Of a DNA stretch of 64,000 nucleotides, positions 12,078-25,557 are shown in pieces. The notes beneath the pieces were generated by a model. That model had not been told where the DNA came from. It searched no databases and saw only the letters and a list, made by a program, of their open reading frames with translations. The stretch spans positions 57,572,984 to 57,636,983 of the forward strand of contig NC_088300.1 of the NCBI RefSeq assembly GCF_032854445.1, written 5' to 3'. The translations under genes were made by a program, and so were the position numbers. The stretch comes from Liolophura sinensis. Taxonomy: Eukaryota > Mollusca > Polyplacophora > Chitonida > Chitonidae. Numbering within the stretch: the first letter of the stretch is position 1; the number at the start of each line of letters is the position of its first letter.

Positions 12078-12720
12078 TCAGATATACTGCGCTTTAGTAC
12101 AAGTGCACCATCTCTGACCAGGGGTCGAAGTTCTTCTGACCGATATGAGCAGACGATTTCAAATACTGTCAGCTTAGCCGAAGTTTCGTATTCATAATAT
12201 AATCTAAATTTTGCCTAATTACTGGATGATTGTGTAAATCTCGGGTATGTGATTAATTGCTTTAATGTCATTTTCAGAAATGTTAGCCTCTTAGCAATTC
12301 TTGAGACAAGAGTTGAAAAGTAATTTGTGTCTTAAATACGAAACAGTGGCAAGTGCCCGCAAACAGGTGAAAATGCAGACTTGCAGAAAGGGAAAGAGGC
12401 ACTGACAGGAGAGAGGGGCATGATCTGGCAGGCGTCCTGCAGGAACTTAAACTCTTTTTAAACTATTGAGTTGGATAGCATCGGCTCTCGACGTTCAAGT
12501 GACATTTTTTCACGTGTCTGTCACCTGTACAGGAAATAATTATCGCTGTCATTCTTCTGAGTATTTGTGTGACGCATGGAAATGTGGTGGTTTAAACTGG
12601 CACAGTCAGTTAATATGTCAAGCGCTCCCACAACAGCAAATAACTCAACCGCAACCGCTGTCGTAGTTTGACACCTTTTTCGAACAAGCTGTGTGCATTA
12701 CGGGCTTTTTGACTTATAAC
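12078..12720. promoter_or_regulatory. Shared 5' flank of ISOC2 and H6PD
   Basis: The first codons of two divergently transcribed metabolic genes lie about 0.64 kb apart, so this stretch must hold both promoters and both 5' untranslated regions. No clear TATA box is visible at a sensible distance from either start. The interval near 12360-12430 is purine- and GC-richer than its surroundings. Calling it a bidirectional promoter is inference from gene order. Confidence 0.55.
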
Positions 12721-15700
12721 ATGACCTCTGCATCGTTACTGTTGCTTTTCACATGCCTTGTTCTACTCCCCCCTGTAGTAACTCAGCCCGCCGCTCCAGG
12801 GGCAGGCCCGAATAGTGTCATCCACGTGGTTATCATTGGAGGGACTGGGGATTTGGCTCAGAAGTATTTATGGCGAGGGTTTTTTGAGCTGTTCCAGGAG
12901 AGACATGGCAAGGATGTGTGGTACAAGTTTTATGGAAGTTCTCGTGGTTCCTCGGATGAGGAGGCCCCAAAGTTACTGACCATTCTCAATACTAAGCTGA
13001 CCTGTGTAGACAGCAGAACATGTGAGGAACAAAAGAGCAAATTTATAAACCAAACTCAGTACTTCCAACTGAAAACCGAACATGACTACCAACAACTGGC
13101 TAAACATCTTCATGAAAGTGCTCGAGACAAGTATGGCAAAGAAATAGGGCGTGTGTTTTATTTGTCCTTACCACCCAGAGCATACTTGCGCGTATCAAAT
13201 TTAATTCATCAGCATTGTCGTCCGGAGAATGACTCCACCTGGATTAGACTGGTGTTAGAAAAACCATTTGGTCATAATAAGGAGACTGCTTTGAATATGA
13301 CAAAAGTTCTGACTAGCCAGTTTCAGGAAGATGAGATATACAGAGTGGACCATTATCTGGGCAAAGGTGTTGTAAAACACATTTTACCTCTCAGGTGAAG
13401 TATTAATACAATTCTGGTCATCCGTGCTATATTTGTATTAGATTGCGTTTCTGCAGACAAAAAAATTTACATGACTGATGATGTATTTAATATGTAGTTA
13501 AAGGTTTTCTTCTGACAACAAATACAAACTGAAACACAGTGAATAGAATAAAAGAAATAGTGTTACATTGTACCGAAATCTTAAATAGTTCATGTTTGGA
13601 ATGTCGTGATTTTTTAATATCTTTAGAATTAATATCTAAGTGGTTTTCTACAGGGCGATGAACAGAGAAAATCTGGATGAACTGCTAAACAGAAATCATG
13701 TGGAGAGAGTGGAAATTTCCATGCTTGAGACTGTTGGACTGAAAGGTACTGTTATTGACCAATATACTGAGATAATATATAACATCAGTATTGCTGTACA
13801 TAGCTCTTCATCAAAATTACAGAACACTTTCCAATCATGTCATGACAAAGATCGACTTAAATGAATTAAAATTCTCTTAATAAGTACTTATCTTGTGTTG
13901 TGTCTTCAGCTTGATATTCCAGTGAGGCAGCACTAAATGAACTGATGTTAACCATTTTTAGCTAGGATTATTGTGATGAGTTGGGTCAGGAATTAAAGTG
14001 TTGGTATGTGATGAGACATCTTTGTAAGTGCACAGTGTACATTTATGTTAATTTGCATGTTTGCATTAATTGTAGTTTGTTTTGTTCAAAGGCAGATATT
14101 TTAAGGGTTTTGTTCATAAACCAATCGAAAGGGTAGTTATAGATTTCTATGCTTAGCTTTTTACTTTAATTAAACGTATTTTTTTTCTTTCAAGGCCGTG
14201 TGGACTTCTATGACCAATATGGGGTCATTTGTGATGTAATGCAGAATCACATGTTAGAGATGATGACTCTAATAGCTATGGATTTGCCAGTCAATATTTC
14301 TGATTCTGACCAGATTAAAGACAACAAATTACGCTTGATCAAGCAGATTGTCAAGGTTCAGGGGAGATCACTCTTGACAGCTCAGTATGATAACTATCAA
14401 GTGGACGGCGCTCAGGAATCTGGGAACTCTAATTTCTCCAGTGAGACGGCCACATTCGCCGCGGCAGTCTTGAACATAAACAGCCCCAGATGGCAGGGTA
14501 TACCCTTCATTCTCGTGTCGGGTAAAAAACTTAAGGAGAGGGTCAGTTACATCAGAATCATTTTTAAAAATAGTGTATTTAATTTGGCTAATAGTCGGCC
14601 GTTTGCTGATGAGAGAACGATGCTCCAGCAACTGGTGTTTCATATAGAGCATGGATCGGAATCAGAACCAGCGATCTTTGCGAGCAGATCTCTAGCCACC
14701 CTCAACATTCCTAACAGTTTAACATTCCACGCCAAAACTTTATCAAAGACAATTTACCAACAGCCTGCCGATGATATACTGTCATTTTGTCTGACCAACA
14801 ATGTGGATGCTTATACAGCTGTTATAGTGAACATACTGGATGGGCGACATGAACATTTTGTTGGCTCGGATCACCTTTTGTCGTTGTGGGATGTCTGGTC
14901 CGGCGTCCTGTCCACAGAGTCCATGGCTGCACCTAGACTGTATAACCCCAGTCAGAGTGACAGCCAGCTGGCTTTCTCACTCAAGGCTGATACTTTGACA
15001 TATAACGTGAAATTAACAAAAAATGTCATAAATGCAATAGACAATGATAATCACCTCAAAATTAAAGTAAAGCCGTCTGAATTTTTAGATGGAAAACTGG
15101 TTGTGAGCGATACGGATGATGTAATATCTTCCATGTCTGGTGATATTAGGACCTTAGTTGAGAGAGCTGTGGAGGAGAGGGGCATGGCCCACGTAGCCTT
15201 CTCTGGTGGCCGCACTGCCCAAGGGTTATTCCGATACCTGGCTCAGCAGGGCTCTGATCTCCCCTGGGCATATGTACATATCTGGTTAGTGGATGAACGC
15301 TGTGTGGCTATGAGTGACCATCAGTCCAACTTTGACAGTCTGCAGCAAAATTTGTTGTCATTTGTAAACATTCCGTATTTAAACGTCCACCCCATGTGGG
15401 TAGAGACGGCAGGGCGTATTTGTGAGATAGGGGATAGGGCTGACCAGCTGTACGAAGCTTCGCTACGCCATTGGTTGCCCAATCTACAGTTTGATTTGAT
15501 CGTATTAGGGGTCGGGACGGATGGTCACACGGCGTCTCTTTTCCCAGGCCAAGCCTCTCTTGGGGAGAGGAGCAGACTTGCAGTGAGATCCACGGCGCCA
15601 CACTCTGACGTCACACATAGAATCACCATGACGTACACCACAATTAACTCTGCTTGGAACGTTTTCATTCTTGTCACAGGAGAAGGGAAACACGACATCA

Positions 15701-15813
15701 TTCAGGTGATTCAAAGTTCTGAAGCCGATAAAAATAATTTCCCAATATTAGGTGTTCAACCAAAACATGGCAACGTAACCTGGTATATGGATGACAACTG
15801 CTTCTACGGATGA
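12721..15813 (+). CDS. H6PD: GDH/6PGL endoplasmic bifunctional protein (hexose-6-phosphate dehydrogenase)
   Basis: Complete gene with three exons: 12721-13394, 13654-13745 and 14195-15813. The introns are phase 2 and phase 1, and the product has 794 residues (human protein about 791). The start MTSASLLLLF gives a hydrophobic signal peptide; an in-frame Met at 12691 would add ten residues. The dehydrogenase half shows the dinucleotide-binding GGTGDLA (about 40-46), LEKPFGHNKETA and the catalytic RVDHYLGKG (208-216). The C-terminal half is 6-phosphogluconolactonase: FSGGRTAQGLF (near 592), VDERC (near 621) and GVGTDGHTASLFPG (near 694). The enzyme works in the ER lumen, oxidising glucose-6-phosphate and hydrolysing the lactone, which supplies luminal NADPH. 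Exon 2 matches the family block NRHHVERVEI (here NRNHVERVEI). There is no frameshift or missing key residue. A candidate polyadenylation hexamer AATAAA lies near 16223. The gene shares its 5' flank with ISOC2. Confidence 0.96.
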
Positions 15814-18800
15814 CTGCAATTTGAATGCATTTAACAACTATTTTTATAACAATATTTATTCATCTGTCCATTTAAATATGTATTTTTGGTGTTGGTCAAA
15901 TGGAAAGTCTGCTTGAAAACAAAAGAATCATATTCTTTCAAGAATAAGTCTTCTTTGAATCTTGGTCGAACCATCCATGGGGTCAAATCTTCACTGTCCA
16001 TCTGCTTTGAATGAGTCTCCGTCCGTAATCTGCTCATTTCATATGTAATGTTGATAAGAATTATGTTCATCGTCGTTTTTGTTCTCTGTTTTGATTGTGT
16101 TATTATTTTTTGAACTGTTTCGACGAGTTCTTCACATTGGACCGCTATCACGTTCGAATCCAGCCCCGTCTAGCTCGGTCTGATTGATACGCCAGGAAAT
16201 GTAGTGAAACATACTTATATCGAATAAAGAAATCAAACACCGTGTCTATTGTGTTTTCTACGTGTATCCATGTAGCCTTCGTGTGATTGTGATCAGCTTG
16301 CTGTTAACAGTCCTGATGCCCTACATTCTGGTCCACCTTCAGAAACTTAATAAATCCTTTCTTGCCTGTGACAAGTAGCTTTAGTCGCCAGGTAGGCCGG
16401 TCGGTCTGTAGGTCGGTCAAATGTTTGACATCCTGTCTTTGAACTTTGAACTTTCACAAATAAGGAGAGGCCATGATGAAGTACATGTAACGTACGGCAA
16501 CACGAGTGAGTTGTTCCATCGTTGATGTCCTGTGTGCATACGAATTAATGTAAATTGCGAAATTACGAGTTGTCTATTAAAATGTGATCAGGTAAATGTT
16601 AGGGATGGTATCTCGAAAAAGTAAAACATCATTGATGTCGTACATGAGTGAAAATTCCCGCAAATACCAAATTCATGACCTTTACGTCTCTTGTGTGTAT
16701 TTGAATGCATGCTAAGGTAAATGTATAACTCCTGTTTGTCTTGTCTTGAGTTCAGCATGTGTGTCCTACAGGTGAGCTCTTTGGTAAACATTCTACCAAG
16801 TCTTAAGTTGCGGAATGTTACAAGCACGTATTGCCAATTTGCACCTTTCCTGTTATTCTGTAAGACAGATCGGAAGCTAGAGACCACGTGATCTCTTTAG
16901 TAACAAACGGCGTGGATGAAGAAAACGGTCCTCCCAACCTTATTGCATTGGAAAATACTTATTTTTGAGTATTTTTCGGCAGAGCTTTCGTGACGCTATT
17001 TTTGTACAACTAGGCTGGTCGCTAGTGAAGTGGCAAAAATGACTTTTTCCCCAATGCTATAACATTTATCGGCTATTCTGTTTTAGACACGAAAAGGTGG
17101 TCACGCAAACCCCAACTTCCGACTCGTCTTACAGAATTCGGCGACTCTTTTTTTTTATACAAGGAAAAAAATTGGGCTCATGGCTGCCTTGTAGCCTGTA
17201 TAAACGAAAATATTGAATTTTAATCTGTAGTACTTACTACATCCGAATAGATTTAATATTCAATCTAGGTGGAAACTGGGACTCTTGGATCCCTGGAGAG
17301 ACTGACATGGCCGTGGCTTTTGTCGAATTATTTCTGATGACTGTTGGGAATTGTTTGGTGAATTTTTCAACGTTTAAGGTCGAAATGGAATAATCGATTG
17401 GTATAAAGGCATTGAGGTGTTGGAGCGGGTGTTGGGGGTGGGGGGTGGGGCTGCTTCATCAGATGTATTAACAACCCGTTGGCACAAAATTTGCCAATTA
17501 CAAGGACTACAACTATAAGGAAATCCGTCTTTACAAGTCTTTGGGGAGTCACTGATCAGTCTAACATCTCCCCCCCCCCCTTTCACCCCCTGTAAGTTTG
17601 ACCAATGAATTGACAATACGCCACAAAAACTGTACACCTTACTCATATTTGCCGCAGGTAAACTTCTCAATGCCATAATAACGTCGTAATCGGGCAATGC
17701 ACAGGGCGAAAACCATGGACTTGGTGGCTGTTGTTATATACCAGTGTCGACAACCGATTAAGCCAGCATAGGCACGCATGCAATGAATCCAGTTAACCTG
17801 CCACCACTGCGGTACTACAGGTCGGCAGATTTGCCATGTAGGTCTATACATCACTACCGTCATGTGTAATGATAATGCCCCGTTAAACATTCCGTGAATA
17901 AATGACTACAGTGGTCACATGTCATTTCACCGTGGGAGCTGAGATGGAAATTAGCCAAGACTCCAGTTTTGATTACGGTAATAAGAAATACCCAATTTCT
18001 CGTATTCTTCAAGTTCGAGATGCTGAACACAGTTTAAAATTATATTAGTTTATTCTTTCGTTATGCTGTATAGTCTACTAAATTATCCATGAGGTTAGAA
18101 ATCCGATTACAAAATTTGAGAAAAGGTGATTGTCAAGGGAGAAGAGGCTAGCTTTCTTCATATGTTGAACCACTGACATCCAGATGGCGCACTCACCTCT
18201 CAATATGATGTCACCAGTAAACCAGTGATCTTCGACACGCCCCCAACGCGCGCAGAAACAAGACTTTCTGGTCTGAATAGCCCGGTGAAGGCAGCCAGGT
18301 TAAAACCCACCGACCCCAAGAGACAAACCGTCATTTAGCAAGGTATCTTATTTTCTAACTACTCTTGTCGCATGCTGCGTCTTTGAAGGTCGACATCAAG
18401 ACCACTATCAATCAGCCAAGCCAACATTCAAATCTCTTAGCAAGGAATTACCATATATCAATTCATATTATAAGCACGTATAGGTGGAGAGAAATCAATG
18501 AGCCCGTTTGTCTTCATATGTTGAACTTTAAGAATAGTGCGGTCAGTTCATTCAGACCTGTAGTTCGTCACCTTCAAAAAATCTCTTCAGTACGGTGTTA
18601 AACAAGGATCAACGAGAAATTTTTGTGCAAATTGACATGCACTTAATATAGGCCTGTTGCGGTATTTAACCAGATAAGCTTTCCTGTTCAAAAGGACCGA
18701 TGTACATATATCAGAATACTGGATAAACACATAATTCCAAGACATCCAATGTATTTTTTTCTGCGTTACATAACTTGCTGTAAAATATAAAGATGTGATA

Positions 18801-19832
18801 CTGAGTATGTAAACTTGCCTCGGGACATCCTACATCTAAATATCACCTGAGAGAGAACGGGAAAAACAATGTCGGTGGATATATAGAGGCATCAAAATTA
18901 GATGCTTAACAATTCTAGAAACGTAATCCATGAGGTCGTATGTAGGGCCTACGAATCGAGTTTTCGCTGCTTCGGCTTCAAACACAATGACATTTACATG
19001 CGTGACTGACAACGAACTGATTAGACCCCCAAAAATGTCTAACCAAGATATTCAAGAATTCAGATATCCATAGGCCGTATATCTAGATATCAAAAATTGC
19101 CGAAAAGATCACCCACTAATAGTTTTAATGCAATGTTCTTCATACACATCAACATCACAAAGTCATGATTTTCACCCACCTAACATTACCACACGTTCAG
19201 TATGTGTAGAAGTGCATGTGCACCTTTCATTCGTTTCAGCATGCGCATGACACTTGAGACAAAGAGAGACCATGCAGATACACTTGAAGGTTTCGTCTCG
19301 GACAGGCAACGTAGAGAGCATTTCCAAAATAATAGGACCAGTAGTAGGTTGTTTACGAGCAAGCAGTCGCCAGAGAGCTCTCAAAGGGGGATAAATGCTG
19401 TGGAATAAACGCACGTAATCGTTGGATATTAGCACGAGATCGTTGGATATTGCCTAGTGAACGTGGGATATTACTTTGTGAGCGTGATGTTGCATTCATT
19501 GTCGCGCGTGATGGTTGTACATCATGTTTCACGGACTATCATGTGACCATCTCTCGACCAATGGAAACCGAGAATTACCCGATGAGGTATAATAATGCCA
19601 GATTATAAGTGGCAAAAAGTGCACCTGCCTTTCGAGGTACGAAAGTACATGCCATAAAATCTTACAAATAGGTATAAAATCGATGGAAGAATTGAGTGAC
19701 ATTTGTTGAGTATCCCAAATCATTTTACCAGACTGCGTAAAAAGCGCTTTGCATCATCTTGAACGAAGAAACCGAAATTATGTCACTCAGTACCTTAGCC
19801 TAGTATGCCATTCAGCTGCCATGATCTGAGTT
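15814..19832. other. Non-coding stretch downstream of H6PD
   Basis: It includes the presumed H6PD 3' UTR, with AATAAA near 16223 and again near 16349. Beyond that I see only low-complexity tracts (G-rich 17420-17450, C-run near 17570) and no recognisable exon. Confidence 0.4.
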
Positions 19833-20106
19833 GTATTTATTTATTTATTTATTTGATTGGTGTTTAACGCCGTACTCGAGAATATTTCACTTATACGACG
19901 GCGGCCAGCATTGTGGTGGGAGGAAACCAGGCAGAGCCCGGTGGAAACCCACGACCATCCGCAAGTGGCTGGCACACCTTCCCACGTACGGCCGGAGAGG
20001 ACGCCAGCATGAGCTGGACTTGAACTCACAGCAACCGCATTGGTGGGAGGCATCTGGGTCATTATGCTGCGCTAGCGCGCTAACCAACTGAGCCAGAGAG
20101 GCCTCC
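19833..20106 (-). mobile_element. Meta-type SINE, near full-length
   Basis: The full family structure is present on the minus strand: a tRNA-like head with A-box GGCTCAGTTGGTTAGCG, B-box-like GTGAGTTCAAGTCC, the body, the TATTCTCGAGTACGGCGTTA core and a (TAAA)n tail. Several frames of 60-90 codons inside it are repeat artefacts. Confidence 0.9.
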
Positions 20107-20107
20107 G

Positions 20108-20640
20108 TCTGAGTTGTACATTTCTAAATTACGAACCTGTGTGTCCATATAACAACCGAAATCAGCCTTTGCACGACAATACTTGCTATGAGTTGCACAC
20201 TTCTAAACCGCAAACATCTGCTATTATAACAACAGAAATCTCTATTATCATCACAACGGAAATCTCTGCTATCATAACAACCGAAATCTGCCTTTAGAGT
20301 TGCACACTTCTAATCCACGAACATCTGTTCTTATAACAAAAGAAACATGTGCTTTTATAGCAACCCAACCCCGCCTTTGCCTGACCTGTTTGAGTTCTAC
20401 ACTTCTAATCCATAGATCTTTGTTGTTATAACAACAGGAATCTTTGTTATTATGACAACTGAACCCCGCCTTTGCCTGACCTGTTTGGGATGCACACTTC
20501 TACTCCACGAATATCGGTTATTATAACAACGGAAATCTTTATTATAATAACAACCGAAGTTCGCCTTTGCCTGACCTGTTTTTCTAATTTATGAATCTCT
20601 GTTACTGGTATTATAACAAGGCAAATCCATTTTTGTACAG
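20108..20640. repeat. Degenerate tandem array of ~115-bp units with ~25-bp sub-repeats
   Basis: GAGTTGCACACTTCTAA-like, TTATAACAACGGAAATCT-like and GCCTTTGCCTGACCTGTTT-like segments recur in this order about five times. The TTATAACAACNGAAATCT part is itself doubled within several units. The array starts directly at the end of the SINE at 19833-20106. Confidence 0.75.
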
Positions 20641-23256
20641 CAAGTCCATTCATATAACTATCATAGAGAGCACCTGTATAGCTCGCCCACAAAATATTAG
20701 CTAAACTCACCTGGTGACTACATATCCACCACCAGCAACACCTACGACTTGTAGCCTTCCAATTCCCATCTACCGGCCAGGTTTTAATCCATGCAGCAGG
20801 GACAAAATGGTGTCGATACTACGTTTTACCCTTGCTCACCACTCGCCTCTATCCACCTCAGTTTGTCCTCACAGATATACCATCAACAGCTTTAAGCCGA
20901 TCCCATGACTGACAGCTGGAAATCGGCCTGGCTTTTTAGAAAGTTAATTAGAGCCTTTTGCGTATTAGGGAAGGGTTATATTTTGCGAGTGGTGCATAAA
21001 ACATTGACCCTCATCTAGAGCCATATATTATAACTATGTGGACAAACGACAACAGTATTTAGTGTACACTATAACTGTTAACTGTAAATTGACAGAGCGA
21101 CTTAAACGTGCATGATTAGGTGTCCGGCTGTCGGACAACCTCATGTGTCAGGTCAATAGCCTCGGTAACATCGGCAAATGGATTTCCTGTGTCTTTCTAA
21201 GCTGGACTATTGCAGAGTGGGACTGAAGTCACTGGATGAAAGAGACCGCAGTAGAACCTTAGCCCATACACTCTGGCGATATCCAGATACCATTCCAATA
21301 ATTTTGAAGTAAAATCTTTGTCAGTCGTATTTTGCTAACCACCAGTATAGTGTAGTGTGCTCCATTTTGCCGAAATATTATCACATCAGCCAGTGTCCTA
21401 CCTCTCGAGCTATCGCTCAAGACGGATGATCTTCGTCATTTGTAAGCTGCTCTAATTTCAAAGTGGACACCATCAATCGGCATCACGTTTGTCATTTTTT
21501 TTTTGGAAGGATAAAATTATTCTGCCTATAAAATTTATAATATATATATCACCATTATGTAAATCGTTTTTTTTTTGTTTTTTTTCCCCTTTTTTAGCCT
21601 TTCTAATAACTGACCTAGTGTTATAACCTAGACAGCGTAATTTTTTTGTCACGAAATTAGGTTACGAATTTCAGTGAAAGATAACCCCAGTTCCTCATTT
21701 GATTAAATATTCAGTGCCCAATCTATCAGCCGTTTATTATCGCTTCGTTGCCGACTTTCTTTCTAATAGGTGTACATGGAACCACAAGAGATGGTCTACC
21801 AACAATCTTATTGCGTAACAGCCAGGCTATGTATGTACAATACTAGTAACAAATGGCACCTTCAGAGGGCGTGACATGATCAGCCAGTGAGAAACGTGTT
21901 ACCGATTTGAATCTTGTTGTTTCGCACTGATTAGACGGTAGTCACAGTCCGGTTCCAGCATGACTGACGTAGATATATTATTCTGTTGAAATAAGCTATG
22001 CCATTCGTAGTTCCCGGAGCCTTGTTGACAATGCTTGTGTTATCTTGCATATAGTTCTCCAGGCACTACTTGCCTTCTGCCAATATGACATTTGTCGGAT
22101 GTGGGAGAGTTCGCCAGTAACTCGCCAGAGGTCAGTGGTTAAAATTGTGACAGTACACCCTATTACAAATTATACATTCGCTTGTTTAGTTACCTGGGTA
22201 GCGTTCTGCGAAGCTTTCGTAACGTTAAGTCAATTACAAATTGTGGCACGGATGTATGTCTTATGGACTTACGTGCAATATGGACGTTACGAAATTGGCC
22301 CTCTTGCGAGACGAGCACCAAGTCTGCTCCGCGACTGTCTCCCTATTTTAAAGTTTTATAACAGTTAAATTTAAAGAGATATTCATTATGTTCCATAGAA
22401 AAGGTAGCAAAGCTCCATTCAACACATTACACTGACACCAAAATTTTATAACAGCTCAAATTTAAATAGATATTCAAGAGAAAGGGTTTGTAAAACACGT
22501 GCTGATATCACATATTCTATTAAACCAAGAACTGCTAGGTAAGTAAAACAAAGTATGAGATAACGTTAACTTGTGAATTATTGAGCCACTATATATTTGA
22601 TCCCAGCCATAAAATTGATCTACTTCAAACTAAATCATAAAATCATAAAAGACCATTCTCTGCTTTATGTTTCGTCTCTGTATAACATAATAAGGGATGA
22701 GACTAATAAATGTCGTTCATTCACTGTTTGTAACTGTTAATAGCTCATGCCCTTCAGGATACTAAAAACAATAAGATACTGATATAGGACGATATTCTGT
22801 GTATATTTAACAGGATCTGTAGTCAATGGTTGAAGAATCAGAAATAATAGATGTATTTACATAAATCGACACCTTGAGGCACGATATTACTGGATCAGTC
22901 TCCTCTCACGGAAGGTAAGGATACCGAGGCGATAGCCTGATTGGATTTTTCGGAGAGTTTTAAGACGGATTAGCTGTTATCTATAGTCGTTTAGAACAAA
23001 GCCATAAAGAGATAAACAAAAGTTAGATGTTCATAAACAAGCGTGATGGTTGAGAGAGTCTTCGATCCGGCCCATCAGCCGAAGGCGTTTTGCTGGCCTG
23101 TTGACACCCGGAGGGACATTGACGACCGCACATACACGTAGGAACTTGGCTGTGTGGCAGATGGTTACCTTCTTCATATCTCCTCTCTAGAGGAGAAAAT
23201 CTGTATAGTACTATAGTCCACTGGTATACAACAGTGCGCTGTACTCCTCGGTGGGC
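20641..23256. other. Non-coding stretch before peptide gene A
   Basis: It contains poly-T tracts near 21490 and 21570. No gene, known transposon or structured repeat was recognised. A 107-codon frame at 22045-22368 shows no domain. Confidence 0.4.
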
Positions 23257-25557
23257 CTATCTCCTGGCCAGGCCCACTACACAGTCCTTGTAGGTGCTGA
23301 ATGTTGGGTCAAACAGACACTTGTAAGTGAGTTCTGGTCCGAACACCTCGCCGCAGTACTCACACGTCTTTGAGAACTTCTCCATGGTCTGACCGGGCGG
23401 AGGAGACCTACACAATATGGACAAGACATCCAGGGGTTTCAAATTGTGTACCTGTTAAGTAAGCTTAAGAAAAAAACACTCGCATATTTCGACTACGTAT
23501 TATTAAAGTAGAACACACTCTTTGCTGTTTGTCTTAATATCACAGGTATATACAAGAAAGACGTATGCAGATGTTCGACATACATACATACGTATATGCA
23601 TTATTCAACTGTAAATTAAAACTTTAATAAACAAATAATGAAAAATAAATGTCTACTACAGGAACTTCAGTATTTTGCAACTCGTCATGTTATGATGACA
23701 TCCCTTCTTCGACGAAAAACGGAATCGTGTACAGGTCGGAAACATGCATTATTGCCTTCCTTGATGCATCAGTTAATATGTGTACTTACAACGTGTTGTG
23801 TTGACGACTTGGTTCAGTGTGTTGTCTGAGCTTTAACATCGTTTTCAATTCTGGTTCCATGCAATAGGTCGGTCCCAATAAACGATATTCGACCCGCGGA
23901 AAGAGAGCGAGAGCGATGGAATTTCGCTATGTTAGAGGTTGTAGCAAGGCTTACTAATTTACTCTGTATTTCTGTTTGAAACGAGTAAACTAACCACTTA
24001 TGAGAGGATATGAGAAGACAAATCATACGTTTTCCTTCCGTATATGTCTCCAACATACCCGACGCATTTCTATTCTGGAATGTGTTGACAGATAAGCGTG
24101 GAAACAAAAAATTCCAAAGGCCCCTGCCATCCCAGGATAAAAGGCCTTCGCGCTGTTAGGCTATCCATACTCGCAAAATCCCGTCGCTCTCGAGAGAAAA
24201 CAATTTCAACCAAGTTTGAGCATCCAGCTTCAAACGTCATGATTTGTAAAGAGGATTAGTTTTTAACTGTCCCAATACGGGTCAGTTATATATATATCCA
24301 CATTTGCTGCGTTTCAATCAAAGGAGGGGGGAGATCTTGACGATTGTATACTGACATAATGCAAATAACACTCAAGCTATTTACGAAAAAAATTCCCTTT
24401 ACAAATATTGTTGATATCCTCGTGTCACATCTCCTGCACTTACAGGGTACCCCCTCTCCAAATCAATAATAACATGACTTATTCAAAATACTGTTTCTGC
24501 AAATCCCCGAAGAATTATTTGTGTTATGGAATAGATGAAATATGTAAAGAGGATGTCAATAGTTTTCACTTGAATCGGAAAAGAAGGATATATGTCCCAA
24601 TCATGCACGCAGACATTCTTATTTACCATGAGTCAAAATAAATGAAAAAAATCGCGAATCCTGTTTTTCGAAGTCTGTTTAGCTCATACTCGCGCCTTAG
24701 TGCCATGACATAGAAGTAATCTAAAAAAAATGAAATAATCTTGAGTAAGGTGTAAAAGACCAATCAAATAATAAATAAAATAAATAAATACGATATATCG
24801 TCTCACCCAAAATGTGCAAAGTGGGTCTCTTATTAAAGGGCATATCAAACAGGAGAATGGAGCCTTTAAATTTCCAAGTCTGATTACCTCACACCTCACA
24901 AATCATTCATTTGTCTATAGACGCTATCTCCACTCACCTGATAGGTACAGTGCCTCACACTTCACAGATCTGTCCTTTGTCTACAGAGGCTGTCTCCACT
25001 CACCTGATATGTACAGTGCCTCACACCTCACAAATCTGTCCTTTGTCTACAGAGGCTGTCTCCACTAACTTAATATGTACAGTGCCTCACACCTCACAAA
25101 TCTGTCCTTTGTCTACAGAGGCTGTCTCCACTCACCAGATATGTACAGTACCTGACACCTCACAAATCTGTCCTTTGTCTACAGAGGCTGTCTCCACTCA
25201 CCAGATATGTACAGTGCCTCACACCTCACAAATCTGTCCTTTGTCTACAGAGGCTGCCTCCACTCACCTGATATGTACAGTACCTCACACCTCACAAATC
25301 TGTCCTTTGTCTATTGAGGCTGTCTCCACTCACCAGATATGTACAGTGCCTCACACCTCACAGATCTGTCCTTTGTCTTTAGAGGCTGTCTCCACTCACC
25401 CGATATGTACAGTACCTCACACCTCACAAATCTGTCCTGTGTCTATAGAGGCTATCTCCACTTACCTGATATGTCTTTCTAAAAGTTTGCCAGCTGAAGT
25501 CTGGAGTACAAATAGGGCACAGACCACACTGACGATTAACACTATGTGGGACTTCAT
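23257..25557 (-). CDS. Small secreted four-cysteine peptide precursor, family member A
   Basis: Two exons, 25557-25466 (92 nt) and 23407-23257 (151 nt), join in phase 2 at a split Arg codon to give 80 residues. Exon 1 codes for a signal peptide (start MKSHIVLIVS, hydrophobic to about residue 22) followed by GKLLERHIR. Exon 2 begins SPPPGQTMEKFSK and carries the pattern C-x2-C-x11-C-x11-C: TCEYCGEVFG, then TYKCLFDPTF and TYKDC, ending GLARR. Two clear paralogues in this window (38946-42714 and 50011-51290) share exon sizes, phase and cysteine spacing, which makes the hand-built model strong. The product looks like a secreted peptide hormone, growth factor-like or effector peptide; I do not recognise the family. 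An acceptor-like TTTGTTGTAG directly precedes the ATG, so a non-coding first exon is likely. The 5' splice donor sits at the edge of a 66-bp tandem array that copies it. Confidence 0.86.
24731..24790 (+). mobile_element. Meta-type SINE, 3' fragment
   Basis: Only the terminal core (AATCTTGAGTAAGGTGTAAA, CCAATCAAATAA) and the A-rich tail remain. It lies in the intron of peptide gene A. Confidence 0.65.
24887..25472. repeat. 66-bp minisatellite overlapping a splice donor
   Basis: About eight full units and two partial ones have a 66-bp step. On the minus strand each carries ACATATCNGGTGAGTGGAGA. The outermost partial unit contains the true donor of peptide gene A exon 1 (ATATCAG|GTAAGTGG at 25466). 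The 66-bp period is a multiple of three, so a 258-codon repetitive frame stays open on the plus strand. Confidence 0.92.

Noticed and set aside
12691-12720. Upstream in-frame Met for H6PD
   Set aside because: The downstream Met at 12721 gives a cleaner signal peptide and a total length closest to the family; the upstream start remains possible.
22045-22368. 107-codon frame on the plus strand
   Set aside because: No recognisable domain or splice context.
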